From Candidatus Saccharimonadota bacterium (GTDB taxonomy: Bacteria; Patescibacteriota; Saccharimonadia; Saccharimonadales; Saccharimonadaceae), in the NCBI GenBank assembly GCA_017545505.1, contig JAFWNB010000004.1, forward strand, positions 118,420 to 182,419: 64,000 bases of DNA. Direction: 5' to 3'. Shown piece by piece: positions 34,882 through 42,530 of the stretch. How positions within the stretch are numbered: position 1 is the first letter of the stretch; every line of letters begins with the position of its first letter. The position numbers and the translations under genes are program-made. The notes below the pieces were generated by a model. That model had not been told where the DNA came from. It saw nothing but the letters and a program-made list of their open reading frames with translations, and searched no databases.

Positions 34882-36439
34882 TTTCGGAGTTGCTGCCATC
34901 GCAGGACTCTTTTTTGTTGCGAATAACGGAGAAGAGTGGGCTTAAATCGTCCGTTCCAAAAATTTTCTCCTTGATATTAAAGTGTAGGCCATTCGGAAAC
35001 AGCATTTTTTGGAACGCCTGTCTCGTCTCGAGGTCGGCGTCTTTCCAGAGTTTGGCCGGCTTTGTCATGAAATTGCACACATAATCTATTGTGGCTTCAT
35101 TTAGGCCTTGATTCCGTTCCAATTTATCAATTTCTCGTCGCAGGTCTTGGCGCTTCTGTTCTAAAGCCTCGCTATACCTGTTTTTGTCGTCAATTGTAAT
35201 CTTACCGTCTAGCATAGCGTCTACCGCTTCTATTAGCTTCTTGTCGATATCCGATATCGCCTCGCGGCGCTGTGCTAGCTCGCGTGTAGTATCGCCGAGC
35301 TTCTTGGCCGCTGTACGTTTCACTATTTCTCTAAATAGTTTAATAGTACCCTCACTAGGCGTAATTTCCTCTAGGAAGTCTACGAATAGTTGGTGCATTT
35401 GCTCTATCGGGACTGAACTATGGCCTTTTGTCGTGCAGTGATATCGCGGCGACCTCTTACCAGCTGAGCTTCGTGGCGCGCTAGATCGTATCAGCGTTCC
35501 ACATTTTGAGCAAATCAATAGTTTACGCAATGGATATAGCTCGCTATTACTCGGCACTAGCGGAGCGCGTTTGCCACTTAGGATCCTTTGGTTCTTATTG
35601 TAAGTATCAATATCAATAAGACCGTCAAAGTCCTTAATCTTGGTTGGCTTGCCGTCTAGTAGGTTTTTAGACGTGTTATAACCGGCGTAGACCGACTGGC
35701 GCAAAATGCCAAGCATGGTGTTCAAAGTGATAGGTTTACCGTTCTTGCCGTTTACGCCCATCTTATGTGCTAGGTTTACTAGCTCCATAGGCGCTATATC
35801 GCCCTCAGAGAAACGATTTAGCAGGAATTGGATATTCTTACCAATATCGTTCGTTTCGTCTATTTCGAGCGTATTATGGTGCTTCTTCTTGCCGTCGTTG
35901 GTATATTCGCCGGTTACGATCGGCTTTAGCTTTAACCCGAGCGGCGCTTGAGATAACCACCAACCGTAGCTAGCGAGTAGCGACATATCGTCCTTAACAG
36001 TCTTAGACTTAATATCGTTATCAAGTTGGTGAACCGATAATGCGATATTAAGCATAAAGCGTCCGGTCGGCGATTCGTCGATTACTTCTTGCGTAGAGCG
36101 TAATGTGACGCCGCATTTGGCTAAGACAAAGCCAATGTCGTTGAAGAATGACGTCATATCGCGAGAAATGCGCGAGACGTTATAAACGACCACGTGATCT
36201 ATGCGCCCTTTGCGCTTAGCGATATCTGCTAGCATCTTCTGAAGTTCTGGGCGGTGTGCGGTTTTAGCTGAAATACCGGCGTCGGTATACCAGCCAATTA
36301 TTTCTATATCGTGTTGGTTTGCGTATTTTTGTATTGCAAGTCTTTGGTTTTCCAAAGAAGCGCCGTGAGTTTGCTCTTCCGTCGAGACGCGAGTGTAGCC
36401 GAACGCAATGCGTTTTACTCCATCGTTCATTAACAACAT
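34841..36439 (-). CDS. Large serine recombinase (site-specific integrase)
   Basis: A 532-residue large serine recombinase that would integrate and excise this element. The N-terminal resolvase domain holds the nucleophile in YTRVSTEEQ and the arginine-rich VYNVSRISRD. A recombinase domain follows (LASYGWWLSQAPLGLK), then a zinc ribbon (LLICSKCGTLIRSS...YHCTTKGH) and a coiled-coil. The last ~12 residues are read from antisense tRNA-Glu, beyond the attachment site. In an excised circle the frame would instead run through the right-end sequence to a stop at 42301. The start is ATG 36439, two bases after the upstream small gene. Confidence 0.93.
   Translation of the reverse strand: MLLMNDGVKRIAFGYTRVSTEEQTHGASLENQRLAIQKYANQHDIEIIGWYTDAGISAKTAHRPELQKMLADIAKRKGRIDHVVVYNVSRISRDMTSFFNDIGFVLAKCGVTLRSTQEVIDESPTGRFMLNIALSVHQLDNDIKSKTVKDDMSLLASYGWWLSQAPLGLKLKPIVTGEYTNDGKKKHHNTLEIDETNDIGKNIQFLLNRFSEGDIAPMELVNLAHKMGVNGKNGKPITLNTMLGILRQSVYAGYNTSKNLLDGKPTKIKDFDGLIDIDTYNKNQRILSGKRAPLVPSNSELYPLRKLLICSKCGTLIRSSAPRSSAGKRSPRYHCTTKGHSSVPIEQMHQLFVDFLEEITPSEGTIKLFREIVKRTAAKKLGDTTRELAQRREAISDIDKKLIEAVDAMLDGKITIDDKNRYSEALEQKRQDLRREIDKLERNQGLNEATIDYVCNFMTKPAKLWKDADLETRQAFQKMLFPNGLHFNIKEKIFGTDDLSPLFSVIRNKKESCDGSNSEMVISARVELALSG
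34876..34946. repeat. Left attachment-site repeat, 71 bp
   Basis: Identical over 71 bases to 42453-42523. It includes the tRNA-Glu TCACCA end, the probable tRNA terminator (GAGT...ACTC with T run) and the last in-element codons of the recombinase. Confidence 0.93.
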
Positions 36440-36440
36440 A

Positions 36441-36662
36441 CTATACCACCTTTTCGCCAGAATGGACGATTTTTATATCAATAAGATCGCTAGCGATACG
36501 GTGCATTAGTCCGATGAGATTGGCAAGCTCTAGATCTGAGATTTTATCAGAGTCTGCCTTGCCTAGTAGTTTGCGCGCTTCTTTGGTGGAGATTATGATC
36601 TCGTTTGAGCACAGAAAGCTATCTTTGTACTTCTGCGCTTTCTTGTAAGGGGTTCTAGGCAT
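36441..36662 (-). CDS. Small protein coupled to the serine recombinase
   Basis: A 73-residue protein starting MPRTPYKKAQKYKDSF. A longer frame reaches 36758, but it would read through the inverted repeat, and ATG 36662 has AAAGG upstream. The protein is charged, probably helical, and has one cysteine; SDKISDLELANLIGLMHRIA is the most hydrophobic helix. Its stop is next to the recombinase start, so it may be an accessory or directionality factor. That is inference from position; there is no recognised family. Confidence 0.6.
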   Translation of the reverse strand: MPRTPYKKAQKYKDSFLCSNEIIISTKEARKLLGKADSDKISDLELANLIGLMHRIASDLIDIKIVHSGEKVV

Positions 36663-36723
36663 AAAAGCCTTTCCGGTGTGCCTGAGGCACTTATTGCTCG
36701 AACAACGAGCGTTGCTTCCCACC

Positions 36724-36760
36724 GAGTGTGCTCCCCACCGAGCGCCCACCGAGCACACTC
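36724..36760. repeat. Inverted repeat with three CCCACCGAG-like units
   Basis: GAGTGTGCTC and GAGCACACTC form a perfect 10-bp inverted pair around CCCACCGAGC repeats. It lies upstream of the recombinase operon and could be a recombinase or regulator binding site. Confidence 0.6.
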
Positions 36761-36779
36761 CCCACCAAGGTTATAAGTT

Positions 36780-36803
36780 AAAAAAGACACCCAATTAGGT
36801 GCC
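36780..36803 (-). terminator. Terminator-like hairpin in the leader of the recombinase operon
   Basis: On the minus strand GGCACC, loop TAATT, GGTGTC and six T residues, starting about 15-20 bases after the expected transcription start. It could act as an attenuator. Confidence 0.6.
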
Positions 36804-36823
36804 GCAATTTTTAACTAGTTCCA

Positions 36824-36852
36824 ATTATACCCGCTAATGGTTAGTCGGGCAA
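36824..36852 (-). promoter_or_regulatory. Promoter of the recombinase operon
   Basis: TTGCCC, 17 bases, TATAAT on the minus strand. Confidence 0.7.
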
Positions 36853-36907
36853 GCATAAGCATTTTAAGAGCTTGTATTTTTCCACAAGTTAAGGTTAAAT
36901 ACATAAA

Positions 36908-36995
36908 CCTTGCGAGAATATCCGCAATTTTTTCGTTAAACAAAAACCTAGCCACATAGGTGCGTACTTTAGATAAGTTAGGTCGTCTCGCAAGG
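36908..36995. repeat. Long-range 10-bp inverted repeat in the leader of the zinc-ribbon gene
   Basis: CCTTGCGAGA (36908-36917) and TCTCGCAAGG (36986-36995) pair perfectly. Between them lies CCTA-GCCACA-TAGG, and before them AAGGTT...AACCTT. The right arm ends just before the AAGGAG ribosome binding site of the next gene. A translational control structure is possible. Confidence 0.6.
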
Positions 36996-37008
36996 ACTAA
37001 GGAGTTTT

Positions 37009-37197
37009 ATGAGTAAGTTATCTACTAATGGTTTAAAGGCTGCTCAAAAGCGCCTCAGATGCCCGAAATGCGGTGAGTATTATGTTGGTTATCCGGCGCT
37101 GTCACGTACGGACAACAAGACTCGGATCTGTCAAAAATGTGGCATCAATGAAGCTATTACAATTTTTATTAAAAATCATAACGCTAATGGTAGGTAG
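37009..37197 (+). CDS. Zinc-ribbon protein of mobile elements
   Basis: A 62-residue protein with two CxxC pairs, CPKC near residue 19 and CQKC near residue 41, separated by a stretch reading YPALSRTDNKTRI. This small zinc-ribbon type is common on integrative elements of Firmicutes; its function is unknown. AAGGAG precedes the start. A structured leader of about 150 bases lies upstream. Confidence 0.8.
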   Translation: MSKLSTNGLKAAQKRLRCPKCGEYYVGYPALSRTDNKTRICQKCGINEAITIFIKNHNANGR

Positions 37198-37207
37198 TCC
37201 AATTATG

Positions 37208-37216
37208 TGCTATAAT
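37208..37216 (+). promoter_or_regulatory. Extended -10 promoter of the AbrB-methylase operon
   Basis: TGCTATAAT, with a short leader carrying TGGAGGA before ATG 37246. Confidence 0.75.
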
Positions 37217-37245
37217 TAGACTAGTTTTAGTATTGTGGAGGAATT

Positions 37246-37431
37246 ATGAAAGGCTCGTGCATCTATTTTGGAACTTACGTGCTTCAGCAAGATATGCGCG
37301 TTCGTTTACCTAAGGCGATATTGGCTAATTTGGGCGCCGAAAAAGGCAACAGTCAATTTGATATTTATCTCGACAAAGATACTAATGAAGTGATATTGAA
37401 AATAAAAACTAATAACAATCAAGAAAGTTGA
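37246..37431 (+). CDS. AbrB/SpoVT-type small DNA-binding protein
   Basis: A 61-residue protein. DMRVRLPKAILANLGAEKG followed by FDIYLDKDTNEVILK has the swapped-hairpin beta pattern of AbrB/MazE-like domains. Such proteins are transition regulators or antitoxins; no toxin gene is adjacent. It starts the operon that continues with two methylases and lies only nine bases before the first, so it probably controls the modification genes in the role that a C-protein has elsewhere. That role is inference. Confidence 0.75.
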   Translation: MKGSCIYFGTYVLQQDMRVRLPKAILANLGAEKGNSQFDIYLDKDTNEVILKIKTNNNQES

Positions 37432-37440
37432 GCGTCAATT

Positions 37441-38487
37441 ATGCGATATATCGGCAATAAGACTCAGCTTCTTCAAAACATCGAAAAGGTCATTCGTAGT
37501 CACGTACCTGATGATGCTAAGTCTTTTTGTGATATTTTTTCCGGTACCGCTTCAGTTGCGCGTTACTTTAAAAAAGATTTCGAGATTTATTCAAACGATC
37601 TCCTTTATTTCTCTTATTGTTTGCAACGCGCCACTATCGAAAATGATGATATTCCGACTTTCGACAAGCTAAAGGAAGAGCTTAATATCGATGATCCGAT
37701 TTCATATTTTAATAATATGCCTACCGATCAAATGGAATCTCTACCGCAGGAAAAACGCTTCTTCCAAAATACATATTCTCCGGTTGGCGGAAGAATGTAT
37801 ATGACTGATTCAAATGCACTAAGAATAGACTATGCCCGTAATGTGATAGAAGAATGGAGAAATAAGAAAATATTATCCGATAATGAGTATTATTATCTTG
37901 TTGCTTCAGTAGTAGAAGGTGTTCCGTTTATCTCTAATATAGCTGGCACATATGGAGCGTATAGCAAGAAGTGGGATCCACGATCTAGCAAAAAGTTCGA
38001 GCTAGTAGAATTACCAATAGTTAAAAACGGCAAGAATAATAAGTGCTATAACGAGGACGGTCTGGAGTTACTGAAGCATATTTCTGGTGACATTCTATAT
38101 ATTGATCCGCCTTATAATTCCAGACAATATTTGCCAAATTATCACGTCCTAGAAACTGCAGCCAAGTATGATTACCCAGAAGTTCGTGGCGTTACTGGCC
38201 AAAGACCAGACAATGGGCAAAAATCTGATTTCTGTTCAAAGAGAAAAGTATTAAAAGCGTTTGAATCATTAATCGCAAACGCTAACTTTAAGCATATCTT
38301 TCTAAGCTATAGTACGGACGGCATCATGCAACTTGAAGATATCGAACGTATTATGCAGAAATATGGAAAACCTGATTCGTTTGAAGTCACTTATATCTCT
38401 TATAAGAGGTTTAAAAGCAATTCAAATTCCAGGATTACGGTAGATCTAGAAGAAATGGTCGTCTATATATCCAAGGAGGTAAAGTAA
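37441..38487 (+). CDS. D12-class DNA adenine methyltransferase, first of a pair
   Basis: A 348-residue N6-adenine DNA methyltransferase. MRYIGNKTQLL with CDIFSGTASVARYFK is the SAM-binding part, and ILYIDPPYNSRQYLPNYHVLET carries the catalytic DPPY. The order of motifs is that of the D12 (alpha) class. No clear ribosome binding site is seen, so it is probably translated by coupling to the AbrB-like gene. It is paired with a second, distinct D12 enzyme; such pairs typically modify the two strands of a non-palindromic site. Confidence 0.92.
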   Translation: MRYIGNKTQLLQNIEKVIRSHVPDDAKSFCDIFSGTASVARYFKKDFEIYSNDLLYFSYCLQRATIENDDIPTFDKLKEELNIDDPISYFNNMPTDQMESLPQEKRFFQNTYSPVGGRMYMTDSNALRIDYARNVIEEWRNKKILSDNEYYYLVASVVEGVPFISNIAGTYGAYSKKWDPRSSKKFELVELPIVKNGKNNKCYNEDGLELLKHISGDILYIDPPYNSRQYLPNYHVLETAAKYDYPEVRGVTGQRPDNGQKSDFCSKRKVLKAFESLIANANFKHIFLSYSTDGIMQLEDIERIMQKYGKPDSFEVTYISYKRFKSNSNSRITVDLEEMVVYISKEVK

Positions 38488-39452
38488 TGGCCACTTCCAA
38501 ATATATCAAAAGTCCTATGAATTATACTGGCGGCAAATTTAAATTATTAAATGATATTATTCCGCTTTTTCCTAAAGAAATTAATAATTTTGTTGATCTT
38601 TTTGCTGGCGGTTTAAACGTCGGCCTTAATGTTGAGGCGAAAAACATTTACGCAAATGACCAAATAACGTATCTTGTTGATCTATATAAATTCTTCCAAG
38701 AGAGTAACGAAGATGAGCTCGTGTCAGCAATTAAAGATCGTATTGCAAAATATGATCTTTCGAAAACGAATGCGGACGGATATAAGGCTTTAAGGAACGA
38801 GTACAATAAAGATAAGTCGTTGCTAGATCTTTTTGTACTTACATGCTACTCCTTTAACCACCAAATACGTTTTAATAATAGCCATGAGTTTAATAGCCCA
38901 TTCGGGAAAGAACGTAGCTCTTACAATAACACTATAGAGGCAAATTTAAAGCGTTTCTGCAGCGCCCTACGTAATAAGAATGTAAAACTTTCCTCTATCG
39001 ATTTTCGAGATTATGACTTGTCATTCTTGGAACCCGGAGATTTAGTTTATTGTGATCCACCGTATTTAATCTCGACTGGCTCTTATAACGATGGTAACCG
39101 CGGTTTTAAAGATTGGACTAAGGTCGAAGACGCCGCTTTGCTTAAACTGCTTGATGATCTTAACGATAGAGGCGTACTCTTTGCTTTGTCGAATGTTTTT
39201 GTCCACAAGGGTATGCGCAACGATGGGCTTATTGAGTGGAGTAAAAAATATAACGTAAATTATCTTGATAAAACATACTCGAACTGTAGTTATCACTTTT
39301 CTGATAGAAATACGAAAACAGTTGAGGTTTTAGTTACGAATTATGGCGACGCAAGCCAGTGCGACGCAACGGCATTAAGTGAAAATATCGTCAAAGAAGA
39401 ACCTTCGGTAAAGTATTCTCAGCTCAGTCTTCTTGGAAATGCTACTGAATAA
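38487..39452 (+). CDS. D12-class DNA adenine methyltransferase, second of a pair
   Basis: A 321-residue N6-adenine DNA methyltransferase. SPMNYTGGKFKLLNDIIPLF and FVDLFAGGLNVGLN form the SAM site, and LVYCDPPYLISTGSYN holds the catalytic motif. Its start overlaps the stop of the first methylase by one base, with AAGGAGG upstream. Sequence differences from the first enzyme are large, so this is not a recent duplication. Its end overlaps the end of the putative endonuclease gene by 11 bases, tail to tail. Confidence 0.92.
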   Translation: MATSKYIKSPMNYTGGKFKLLNDIIPLFPKEINNFVDLFAGGLNVGLNVEAKNIYANDQITYLVDLYKFFQESNEDELVSAIKDRIAKYDLSKTNADGYKALRNEYNKDKSLLDLFVLTCYSFNHQIRFNNSHEFNSPFGKERSSYNNTIEANLKRFCSALRNKNVKLSSIDFRDYDLSFLEPGDLVYCDPPYLISTGSYNDGNRGFKDWTKVEDAALLKLLDDLNDRGVLFALSNVFVHKGMRNDGLIEWSKKYNVNYLDKTYSNCSYHFSDRNTKTVEVLVTNYGDASQCDATALSENIVKEEPSVKYSQLSLLGNATE

Positions 39453-40836
39453 GCGTTCCGGTACCGGCAAAACATTGTTTCACGAAGTTGGGCGCTTTGT
39501 TACTGATTATTATCTTACCGCTATCAGATAAGTAAAAAAGAACCTTCTCGTGCGGTAAGTTCTTACACTCGCCACCAAAAATACTGAGACCGCGTTGAAT
39601 TTTTGTTCCGGGATAGTGAGGGTAGATATATTCTTTTTCGATGCTATCATAGTTATTTAGCTCTTCTACGCCTTGCGCAAGAGTAGTCAGCATTTTACCT
39701 TCGATCAACAGTGTCTCATTCGAGATCTTATCGTGCAATACTACGTCTGGCAGGTACAAATTAACTCCATGACTATCTTTTTTCGGCAACGCGAGCAAAC
39801 CTTTATCGGATCTAAAATATCCGCGTTCGCAGCCGGCGTGGTTTTCGTAAACACACTTTATTCCGTGATACATTGTTTGAATATGCAAAAGAATGTCGGC
39901 CATTTTTTCTGAGTGTCGTTCGTAATGCCAATATGATTCTGATGTTCTTATTTTTTCCGGTAAAGTAATGTTTTCCAAAGACAACCCCAGTAGTTTACAT
40001 ATCGACACGAATTTGTTGCTTGCGCCGCTTCGGTTGATGTAGCTTTGCAAAACGCCGTGTTTTGTTATTACTATGCTTTCTGTCCAACCCAGTTTTCTAA
40101 TACAAGCAGAAATCATAGAAAGCGCACCAATGTTCGGATCGTGGCCTATATTACCTTCTTCAGCCGGTTTTGAAAGACGGCCAGAAATTTCTATCCTATC
40201 ATTATGCTTTGTTATTAGAATGGGAACATTTCCAGCTGGCGGTCTTCGCATTCTCGATTTAAAATCAATAAGCTCGTCTAGTGTCTTAAATGGCTTAAAC
40301 CAGCGCGAAGTATCTTTGCCGACAATTGTTACTCCTAAAGTAAGGAGGATATTTGTACCAAATACGCTCGTGTCGGACGGTTGCTTATTCTCGCGAGCCT
40401 CAAGCTCATCGTTATAAAGCATATATAATTTCGTGTTCTTATAGTACTGGCGGATATAAACAAACTTTGAACCCCTCTGATAAACTCCAGTATTTCTCGA
40501 CTCGTCATCGCTTGTCTTTGTTTCTTCTATAGCCATTATAGGGCTATCATCACTATCTTCTTTCGGCTCGTCTTTTTGCTTGAATAGGAGAAAATCAAAG
40601 AAACTTGAACTGCCGCTGACGGTTTTAATGTAAATATGGTCGCTTTTCTTTGTTGTTAGCCCTTCGATAACATAGACAAATTGAAAAATACCGTCTCTGA
40701 TAATTGGCTTAATTTTAATATTACTATTTTCAGTTATTTCATCATCGAAATCTTTACAGTACATTTCGATTATTTGTAATACAACCGAGGGTTTTGGGCG
40801 TTCCTCAGTTAAAAGCCATATGTTATCGTACGTCAT
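39442..40836 (-). CDS. Putative restriction endonuclease of the twin-methylase system
   Basis: A 464-residue protein without a family I can name. It sits tail to tail with two D12 methylases, the usual place of the cognate endonuclease. Near the C-terminus LYLPDVVLHDKISNETLLIEGKM fits a PD-(D/E)xK nuclease core (D, then E-x-K). A second possible acidic motif is EETK near residue 107. The large N-terminal part would then bind DNA. The gene has its own leaderless promoter (six bases from TGTTATAAT to ATG). The call rests on context and a weak motif. Confidence 0.6.
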   Translation of the reverse strand: MTYDNIWLLTEERPKPSVVLQIIEMYCKDFDDEITENSNIKIKPIIRDGIFQFVYVIEGLTTKKSDHIYIKTVSGSSSFFDFLLFKQKDEPKEDSDDSPIMAIEETKTSDDESRNTGVYQRGSKFVYIRQYYKNTKLYMLYNDELEARENKQPSDTSVFGTNILLTLGVTIVGKDTSRWFKPFKTLDELIDFKSRMRRPPAGNVPILITKHNDRIEISGRLSKPAEEGNIGHDPNIGALSMISACIRKLGWTESIVITKHGVLQSYINRSGASNKFVSICKLLGLSLENITLPEKIRTSESYWHYERHSEKMADILLHIQTMYHGIKCVYENHAGCERGYFRSDKGLLALPKKDSHGVNLYLPDVVLHDKISNETLLIEGKMLTTLAQGVEELNNYDSIEKEYIYPHYPGTKIQRGLSIFGGECKNLPHEKVLFYLSDSGKIIISNKAPNFVKQCFAGTGTLIQ

Positions 40837-40842
40837 ATTAAT

Positions 40843-40851
40843 ATTATAACA
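40843..40851 (-). promoter_or_regulatory. Extended -10 promoter, leaderless, for the putative endonuclease
   Basis: TGTTATAAT, six bases (attaat), ATG at 40836. The chromosomal promoter plan is thus used inside the mobile element too. Confidence 0.65.
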
Positions 40852-40962
40852 TTTTTCCGAAACATTTCACCTCTGCGTGTCAAGAAAAAATCCCGCCCCT
40901 GTTTCTTGCACAATAACTTTCAAAAACCGATTGTGATCAAGTGGATACCATCTATTGACTAA

Positions 40963-41412
40963 TTACCAGAATGTTTTGTTGGAATCGTGGCCGTAATGCA
41001 CGATATCTTCTGGCTCCGCCCAAAGCGAGAGCTTTCCAACTTTCCATTTGCCAATAAAGAACATTTGGACTATTGCGTCGTTTACGTCGCGGTTATTTAA
41101 CGCGCGTGGAATGTACGCAAGCGAGAAATGGTACCAAGTATCATCTTCGCTATCTAACCGCGCAAATACGCGCTTTCCGCGGCCTAAAAGACGCACATCA
41201 AAGCGCTGCGCTAATGTTTCTAGGGAATAAGTCTTTAATTCGTGGATCGCGTCACGAACTGGAGAATCAATAAGCTCCATACGCTCGAATTTGTCGTATT
41301 CGCGCGAATTAAATTTTCCTTCGTGTTCGAGCATAAAGCTTTCTAATTCTCGGGCAGTAACCGGTATTGGCTTACCGGGTTTTGTCTTTCTAAATGTGTG
41401 ATGTTTTGCCAT
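40963..41412 (-). CDS. Cargo protein of unknown function
   Basis: A 149-residue protein, mixed charge, no signal peptide or membrane span. N-terminal MAKHHTFRKTKPGKPIPVTA is basic; the C-terminal half is aromatic-rich (TWYHFSLAYIPRAL, IVQMFFIGKWKVGKLSLW). AGAGG stands before the start. It follows the 250-residue gene on the same strand, about 50 bases away. I do not recognise a family. Its place in a restriction-modification island makes a defence or regulatory role plausible. Confidence 0.6.
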   Translation of the reverse strand: MAKHHTFRKTKPGKPIPVTARELESFMLEHEGKFNSREYDKFERMELIDSPVRDAIHELKTYSLETLAQRFDVRLLGRGKRVFARLDSEDDTWYHFSLAYIPRALNNRDVNDAIVQMFFIGKWKVGKLSLWAEPEDIVHYGHDSNKTFW

Positions 41413-41461
41413 TTTACCTCTTTTCGGTTAGAGGTGCGTCGTTTGACGGTATTTTGTAAAT

Positions 41462-42214
41462 CTAACTAGTTATATTAAAGCTTACTTTACCTTTCTCTCC
41501 CTTGAATAGTGGCGCAAATTCTTTAAAAATCTGTCGAACTTCATTTTCTTTATCAATCAATACGATGCTGTCTTTATTCCTTGAGTGCTGGTTGGTATCC
41601 AGAATAATAAAATCTAATTTATCTAATGAATCGTTTAAAATCTGCCATATCTCCGTCGTTATTGGGAAGTCGCAGAGTTCTTGGATATGAAGACTCTCGC
41701 CTTTAGCCGACACCAAATATTTTGCGTCTGGGACAAGAAACTCAATCAAAAAACCAATGCTAGACAGATTCCACTTCGCTTTATATGCTTCAACCTCTGA
41801 ATAGTGGTCATTAAACTTCGTTTTAAAGTTCTCACAGAAAGTATAGTAATCAAAATTCTGCCATTCTCTCATTCTGCAATTTAGTATCTTTTCTATATCC
41901 CCACGAGCTTCTTCCATATGATCTTCGATATTATCGTGATATTTTTTAAAAATCTTTTTAGCTTCACCCTGTGTCATTTTTATACCGGAATTCTTACGAC
42001 TTCCCATAGAAATGTCAATACGAAAGTGTTCTATGCCGATTCTGTTGCTAGCATCATCAATAAAAACAAAATCAGGCCTTTCTTGATCTGGTCGCGAAAT
42101 ATCCATTAAGGCTTTTAGGAAATGCAGTTTTTTCTTTGCCGCGTCGAGACTTCTATACTCGTCAGCTTTTTTGTTCTGCATATGCTCATGGGAATTATCG
42201 TTTGTCCTACTCAT
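41462..42214 (-). CDS. Cargo protein of unknown function, possibly nuclease-like
   Basis: A 250-residue protein without signal peptide or membrane spans. The segment RPDFVFIDDASNRIGIEHFRID near residue 45 has the D...IGIEHF layout seen in some PD-(D/E)xK-fold nucleases, but the lysine is not in the usual place. The rest is helical and charged. A TGATATAAT box lies about 40 bases upstream of ATG 42214; an internal ATG (MQNKKADEY) is an alternative start. No family is recognised. Confidence 0.6.
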   Translation of the reverse strand: MSRTNDNSHEHMQNKKADEYRSLDAAKKKLHFLKALMDISRPDQERPDFVFIDDASNRIGIEHFRIDISMGSRKNSGIKMTQGEAKKIFKKYHDNIEDHMEEARGDIEKILNCRMREWQNFDYYTFCENFKTKFNDHYSEVEAYKAKWNLSSIGFLIEFLVPDAKYLVSAKGESLHIQELCDFPITTEIWQILNDSLDKLDFIILDTNQHSRNKDSIVLIDKENEVRQIFKEFAPLFKGEKGKVSFNITS

Positions 42215-42452
42215 CTGTTTACTGATATTCCTATCTGTTATTAATTATATCATTGACATTGTAAGCTCTTAAAAGAGCTTTTACATTGACAATGGCGGCT
42301 CTATTGCTCGACCGGGTTGCTAATGCTTTGGGTTGTATATTCATTAGTTCTACTGAGGCCGGGGATATAGTTTGTAGGATATAAAATACTGATAATACCC
42401 CTCACTCGGTAGAAGTCCTCTACGAGGATATTCCAATTCGATTGGACGCGGT
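42215..42452. other. Right-end region of the mobile element without a gene of its own
   Basis: It holds the promoter of the 250-residue gene, a perfect hairpin AAGCTCTT-AA-AAGAGCTT (42263-42280) between two CATTGACA copies, and on the minus strand an open 50-codon extension ending at the stop 42301-42303. That extension would join the recombinase frame in the excised circle. Confidence 0.6.
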
Positions 42453-42523
42453 TCACCATTTCGGAGTTGCTGCCATCGCAGGACTCTTTTTTGTTGCGAA
42501 TAACGGAGAAGAGTGGGCTTAAA
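42453..42523. repeat. Right attachment-site repeat, 71 bp
   Basis: Identical to 34876-34946. It is followed by host sequence leading into the GrpB-like gene. Confidence 0.93.
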
Positions 42524-42530
42524 CCGAGGC

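Larger units (their letters stand above)
34876..42523. mobile_element. 7.6-kb integrative element at tRNA-Glu, with serine recombinase and a restriction-modification cassette
   Basis: A perfect 71-bp direct repeat bounds the element (34876-34946 and 42453-42523); the left copy starts in the tRNA-Glu 3' end. Inside are a large serine recombinase at the left edge, a small coupled gene, a structured promoter region, a zinc-ribbon protein, an AbrB-like protein, two D12 adenine methylases, a putative endonuclease and two unknown genes. No conjugation, replication or capsid genes are seen, so it is either mobilised by others or a small defence island that moves by excision and reinsertion. Confidence 0.9.

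Noticed and set aside
36663..36758. A longer N-terminus for the small recombinase-coupled protein
   Set aside because: It reads through the CCCACCGAG inverted repeat with unlikely Cys/Gly/Arg composition, while ATG 36662 has a ribosome binding site.
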